Shown in pieces: positions 6,026-7,888 of a stretch of 7,888 nt of DNA. The stretch is from an uncultured Archangium sp. Its GTDB lineage: Bacteria > Myxococcota > Myxococcia > Myxococcales > Myxococcaceae. The stretch lies in the NCBI GenBank assembly GCA_937875615.1, contig CALNBU010000727.1, forward strand, positions 1 through 7,888, read 5' to 3'. Below the pieces are notes generated by a model. The model saw nothing but the letters and a program-made list of their open reading frames with translations, searched no databases and was not told where the DNA came from. Positions within the stretch are counted from its first letter, which is position 1. Each line of letters starts with the position of its first letter. Made by a program: the position numbers and the translations under genes.

Positions 6026-7549
6026 TCAGGCCGGCCCACGGCGCGGGGCGCGGCGCTCCCGGGCCCAGGACACCGCGGTGCGCACGGCGGTGTGGCGGAT
6101 GCGCAGGAAGGAGGTGGTGAGCAGCGCGCGGGTGCGCGCCGGCTGCTTCCAGGTGCGCAGCGCGGAGCGGCCCGTCACCTTGGCGTACTCGGTGACGAAG
6201 GTGCGGCGCCGGGAGTCCTCGCCCGAGAGGATGCCCATGGAGCGCGCGCGGGCGGCCGAGCTGCGACGCCAGTATTCGAAGGTGCCGGCCTTCAGCGCCT
6301 CGCTGCCCGCGTCGGTGGCGCGGAACACGTCGTAGAGCGCCTCGGTGAAGACCTCGCGGGCCCGCACGAAGCGGTAGCGGCGCTGCTGGTACACCTCGAG
6401 GGCGCGGTCACCCGGCCCGTACGTGGTCAGGGCCTGGGCCAGCTCCATCACGTCGTTCATGGCCGCGGTCATGCCGGTGGCGGTGAGCGGGTGGCTGCAG
6501 CCGCCGGCGTCGCCCACCAGCGCCGCGCCCGGCGTCACGCAGTCCCGGGTGTGGACGGAGTGGGTGGCGCAGGCCTCCAGCGGGTGCGCGGCGAGGGAAC
6601 TCAGCACCGCGTCGCGCAGCGGCTGGGGCATGGCCGCCGCGTAGTGCTGCTCGACCCATTTCAACATCGGGCCGCGGCCGCGCGGCGCCTCGAGCGGCAC
6701 GTCGATGCACAGGCGCACCAGGCCGTCGCCGTAGGGGTACGCCAGCACCGGGCCCGGCGCGCCGAGGAAGACGTGGCCGAAGCCCTGCCACGGGAGCAGC
6801 GCGCCCTGCACCGAGGCGATGACCGAGTACGAGAGCAGCTTCACGTCGGCCTCCAGGCCGAGGGCCGCGCGCACCTTCGACTGCCGGCCGTCGGCGCCGA
6901 TGACCAGCCCGGCGTGCAGCGTCTCTCCGTTGCGGAGCCGCACGCCCGTCACCCGCGTGCCATCGCGCAGCACGTCGACCACCGGCTCTCCCTGACGCAG
7001 GGTGATGCCGGGGCGGCTGCGCACCGCTTCGCGCAGCGAGGCCACCATGCGCTGGTGGTCGACGCCGAGGCCCTGGCCCCAGCGCTCGAGGTAGGGCAGC
7101 AGCGCGGTGCGGAGGCCCGGCCCGGGCGTCACCGCGAAGCCCTGCACCGGCACCGCCCCGCCCTGGAGCAGCGCGGACTCGAGGCCCAGGGAGCGCAGCG
7201 CGCGGACCCCGCGGGGGTGGATGAGCTCGCCGCGGAAGCGCGGGTCGTGCCCATGGTGTGACTCCAGCACGGTCACCGAGAGCCCCGCGCGCGCGAGGTC
7301 GAGTGGGCGTCCGAGGGCGATCAGGGCGGGCACGGCCATGAGCAGCAGCGCGATCCGCGCGACGAATGCCCAGCGGAGCTCCGCCGACCACGTCCCGAGG
7401 AAGCCGAGTTCGATGACGGCGTACGACCCGAGGCCGAGCGCGTAGAAGAGCACGGCGCGGTGGGCGGGCCACGAGGTGCCCCGACGTGCCGCGCGGCGCA
7501 TCCCGAGGGCGTACGCCAGTGCCGCGCCGACCAGCACCGCGATCGTCAC
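6026..7549 (-). CDS. Chimeric frame: CtaG-like membrane start joined to a squalene-epoxidase-like FAD monooxygenase lacking its GxGxxG
   Basis: The frame gives 507 residues. Residues 1-84 hold three hydrophobic segments (about 1-16, 33-53, 62-80), with WPAHRAVLFYALGLG and LLLMAVPALIALGRPL. This pattern resembles the first part of CtaG (caa3-type cytochrome c oxidase assembly protein). From about 85 the sequence becomes a class A flavoprotein monooxygenase: LARAGLSVTVLE is the strand normally placed some 20 residues after GxGxxG, then FRGELIHPRGVRALRSLGL. The DG motif is GADGRQSKVR (218-227) and the GD motif is GDAGGCSHPLTATGM (346-360). YPYGDGLVRLCIDVP also recalls squalene epoxidases. The first FAD-binding beta-alpha-beta turn is missing, so FAD binding should be badly impaired, and the CtaG part lacks its later helices. 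Neither half is complete, so this is probably a deletion fusion, a pseudogene or an assembly join. The only usual start is GTG at 7549, without a good Shine-Dalgarno; an in-frame TAG lies at 7606-7604. The C-terminal tail (about 440-507) is Arg-rich and unassigned. Confidence 0.75.
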   Translation of the reverse strand: MTIAVLVGAALAYALGMRRAARRGTSWPAHRAVLFYALGLGSYAVIELGFLGTWSAELRWAFVARIALLLMAVPALIALGRPLDLARAGLSVTVLESHHGHDPRFRGELIHPRGVRALRSLGLESALLQGGAVPVQGFAVTPGPGLRTALLPYLERWGQGLGVDHQRMVASLREAVRSRPGITLRQGEPVVDVLRDGTRVTGVRLRNGETLHAGLVIGADGRQSKVRAALGLEADVKLLSYSVIASVQGALLPWQGFGHVFLGAPGPVLAYPYGDGLVRLCIDVPLEAPRGRGPMLKWVEQHYAAAMPQPLRDAVLSSLAAHPLEACATHSVHTRDCVTPGAALVGDAGGCSHPLTATGMTAAMNDVMELAQALTTYGPGDRALEVYQQRRYRFVRAREVFTEALYDVFRATDAGSEALKAGTFEYWRRSSAARARSMGILSGEDSRRRTFVTEYAKVTGRSALRTWKQPARTRALLTTSFLRIRHTAVRTAVSWARERRAPRRGPA

Positions 7550-7606
7550 GGGGTCGGCGCGCCAGGTCGTGAGCAGGGCATCGATGGGAGGCGTGGGCTC
7601 AGGCTA
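7286..7606 (-). pseudogene. CtaG-like N-terminal fragment (cytochrome c oxidase assembly type), cut off at the chimeric join
   Basis: This is the part of the chimeric frame that looks like CtaG, listed separately so that its identity is not lost. The frame is open from just after the TAG at 7606-7604. Residues before the GTG at 7549 (IDALLTTWRADP, bases 7585-7550) still look like a plausible lead-in to the first membrane helix, but there is no ATG, GTG or TTG among them. CtaG proteins normally have several more helices, with His residues for copper handling; none is present after the join. The fragment could not insert copper by itself. The family assignment rests on helix pattern and motif resemblance only. 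Confidence 0.5.
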
Positions 7607-7650
7607 GGCCGCGCGGCTATGCGTCCGCGGTGAGGTTGGCGACCGAGTGG

Positions 7651-7725
7651 CGGCGGGTGGTGGCGGGTGCGGAGTTCGTCACATTCTGCGGAGTTCGTGG
7701 GGGCCAGTGGCGCGGCGGGTGGTGG
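7651..7725. repeat. Short direct repeats in the gap beside the ABC ATPase gene
   Basis: CGGCGGGTGGTGG occurs at 7651-7663 and again at 7713-7725. Between them TGCGGAGTTCGT occurs at 7668-7679 and 7687-7698, a period of 19 bases. The second CGGCGGGTGGTGG copy overlaps the hairpin arm at 7707-7715. These could be decayed REP-like elements, operator half-sites, or chance in a G-rich strand; the 12-base pair with AT-containing sequence is the less likely to be chance. Confidence 0.5.
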
Positions 7726-7754
7726 AGTGCCGCCTGCACCCCGCCCCGCGCCAC
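7707..7754 (-). terminator. Candidate GC-rich hairpin terminator downstream of the ABC ATPase gene
   Basis: GTGGCGCGG at 7707-7715 is perfectly complementary to CCGCGCCAC at 7746-7754, giving a 9-bp stem. An imperfect inner extension (7716-7721 against 7737-7743) lengthens it. It lies eight bases after the TGA of the ATPase gene on the minus strand. No T-run follows, so it would be a GC-hairpin type or factor-assisted terminator, or a REP-like palindrome. The stem is seen in the sequence; the function is inferred. Confidence 0.5.
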
Positions 7755-7761
7755 ACCCCGG

Positions 7762-7888
7762 TCAGGCGCGGAACCGCGCGAGGAACTCGCGTGTGCGGGG
7801 ATGCCTCGGTGCGCCGAACACCTCGCCGGGCGCTCCCTCTTCGACGATGACGCCCTGATCGAGGAAGACGACCCGGTCGGCGACGTCG
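7762..7888 (-). CDS. ABC transporter ATP-binding protein, polar amino acid uptake type, C-terminal 41 residues
   Basis: The visible frame reads DVADRVVFLDQGVIVEEG, then a segment ending HPRTREFLARFRA and TGA at 7764-7762. This matches the stretch after the H-loop of GlnQ/HisP-like ATPases: (VA)DRVVF(M/L)D.G.(I/V)VEEG followed by PRHPRT..FL. Such ATPases energise import of polar amino acids together with a permease and a solute-binding protein. The Walker A, signature, Walker B and H-loop motifs lie beyond the right edge, so neither integrity nor substrate can be judged. A GC-rich hairpin starts eight bases after the stop codon, consistent with the end of a transcription unit. Confidence 0.8.
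   Translation of the reverse strand, partial: DVADRVVFLDQGVIVEEGAPGEVFGAPRHPRTREFLARFRA

Noticed and set aside
6011..7261. Plus-strand open frame opposite the flavoenzyme
   Set aside because: Antisense shadow rich in Arg, Ala and His; the flavoprotein DG and GD motifs on the minus strand establish the coding strand.
7668..7698. CRISPR-like repeat pair
   Set aside because: Only two 12-base copies with a 7-base separation; no array, no cas gene.
7581..7888. Plus-strand small frames at the right end (7647-7850 and 7667-7858)
   Set aside because: They run antisense to a recognisable ABC ATPase tail and across the repeat and hairpin region; the products are Arg/Pro-rich with no motif.

Overview
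The window is GC-rich and every gene I can support reads on the minus strand, so transcription runs from high to low coordinates. The three left-hand genes are envelope proteins: two lipoproteins and an outer-membrane beta-barrel ending in phenylalanine. That indicates a diderm, Gram-negative-type bacterium. The high GC, the large multi-module lamin-tail lipoprotein and the squalene-epoxidase-like enzyme would fit Myxococcota or a related lineage; this placement is inference, as no marker gene is present.

Layout in transcription order: (1) 7888-7762, the last 41 codons of an ABC transporter ATPase of the polar amino acid type. (2) 7761-7550, a short non-coding gap holding a strong GC hairpin and two small direct repeats. 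(3) 7549-6026, one open frame that looks chimeric. Its first ~85 residues resemble the membrane start of a CtaG-type cytochrome c oxidase assembly protein. The rest is an FAD monooxygenase body resembling squalene epoxidase, without its N-terminal GxGxxG dinucleotide-binding turn. The join lies in an alternating CG run near 7286-7295. (4) 6025-5917, a 109-base gap that probably carries the promoter of the next operon. (5) 5916-3733, a beta-barrel protein with an N-terminal ComEA-like helix-hairpin-helix (HhH) domain. (6) 3721-2591, a lipoprotein nuclease of the staphylococcal nuclease (SNase) family with all three catalytic residues and a C-terminal OB-fold-like domain. (7) 2594-1, the first 864 residues of a lipoprotein built from lamin-tail domains (LTD) in the order A-B-A-B-C, continuing past the left edge.

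Genes 5 to 7 form a tight operon: an 11-base gap with the ribosome binding site overlapping the stop codon, then a 4-base ATGA overlap. HhH, SNase, OB-fold and LTD are all domains linked to nucleic acids or to secreted nucleases. The combination suggests a surface system that captures, cuts and perhaps imports extracellular DNA. This is the best candidate for an undescribed system here. The function is inferred from domain content and gene order only.

The right end (about 7290-7888) may come from a different source. The CtaG-like piece resembles actinobacterial sequences and the flavoenzyme is interrupted exactly at the join, so either a real deletion or transfer, or an assembly chimera, must be considered.
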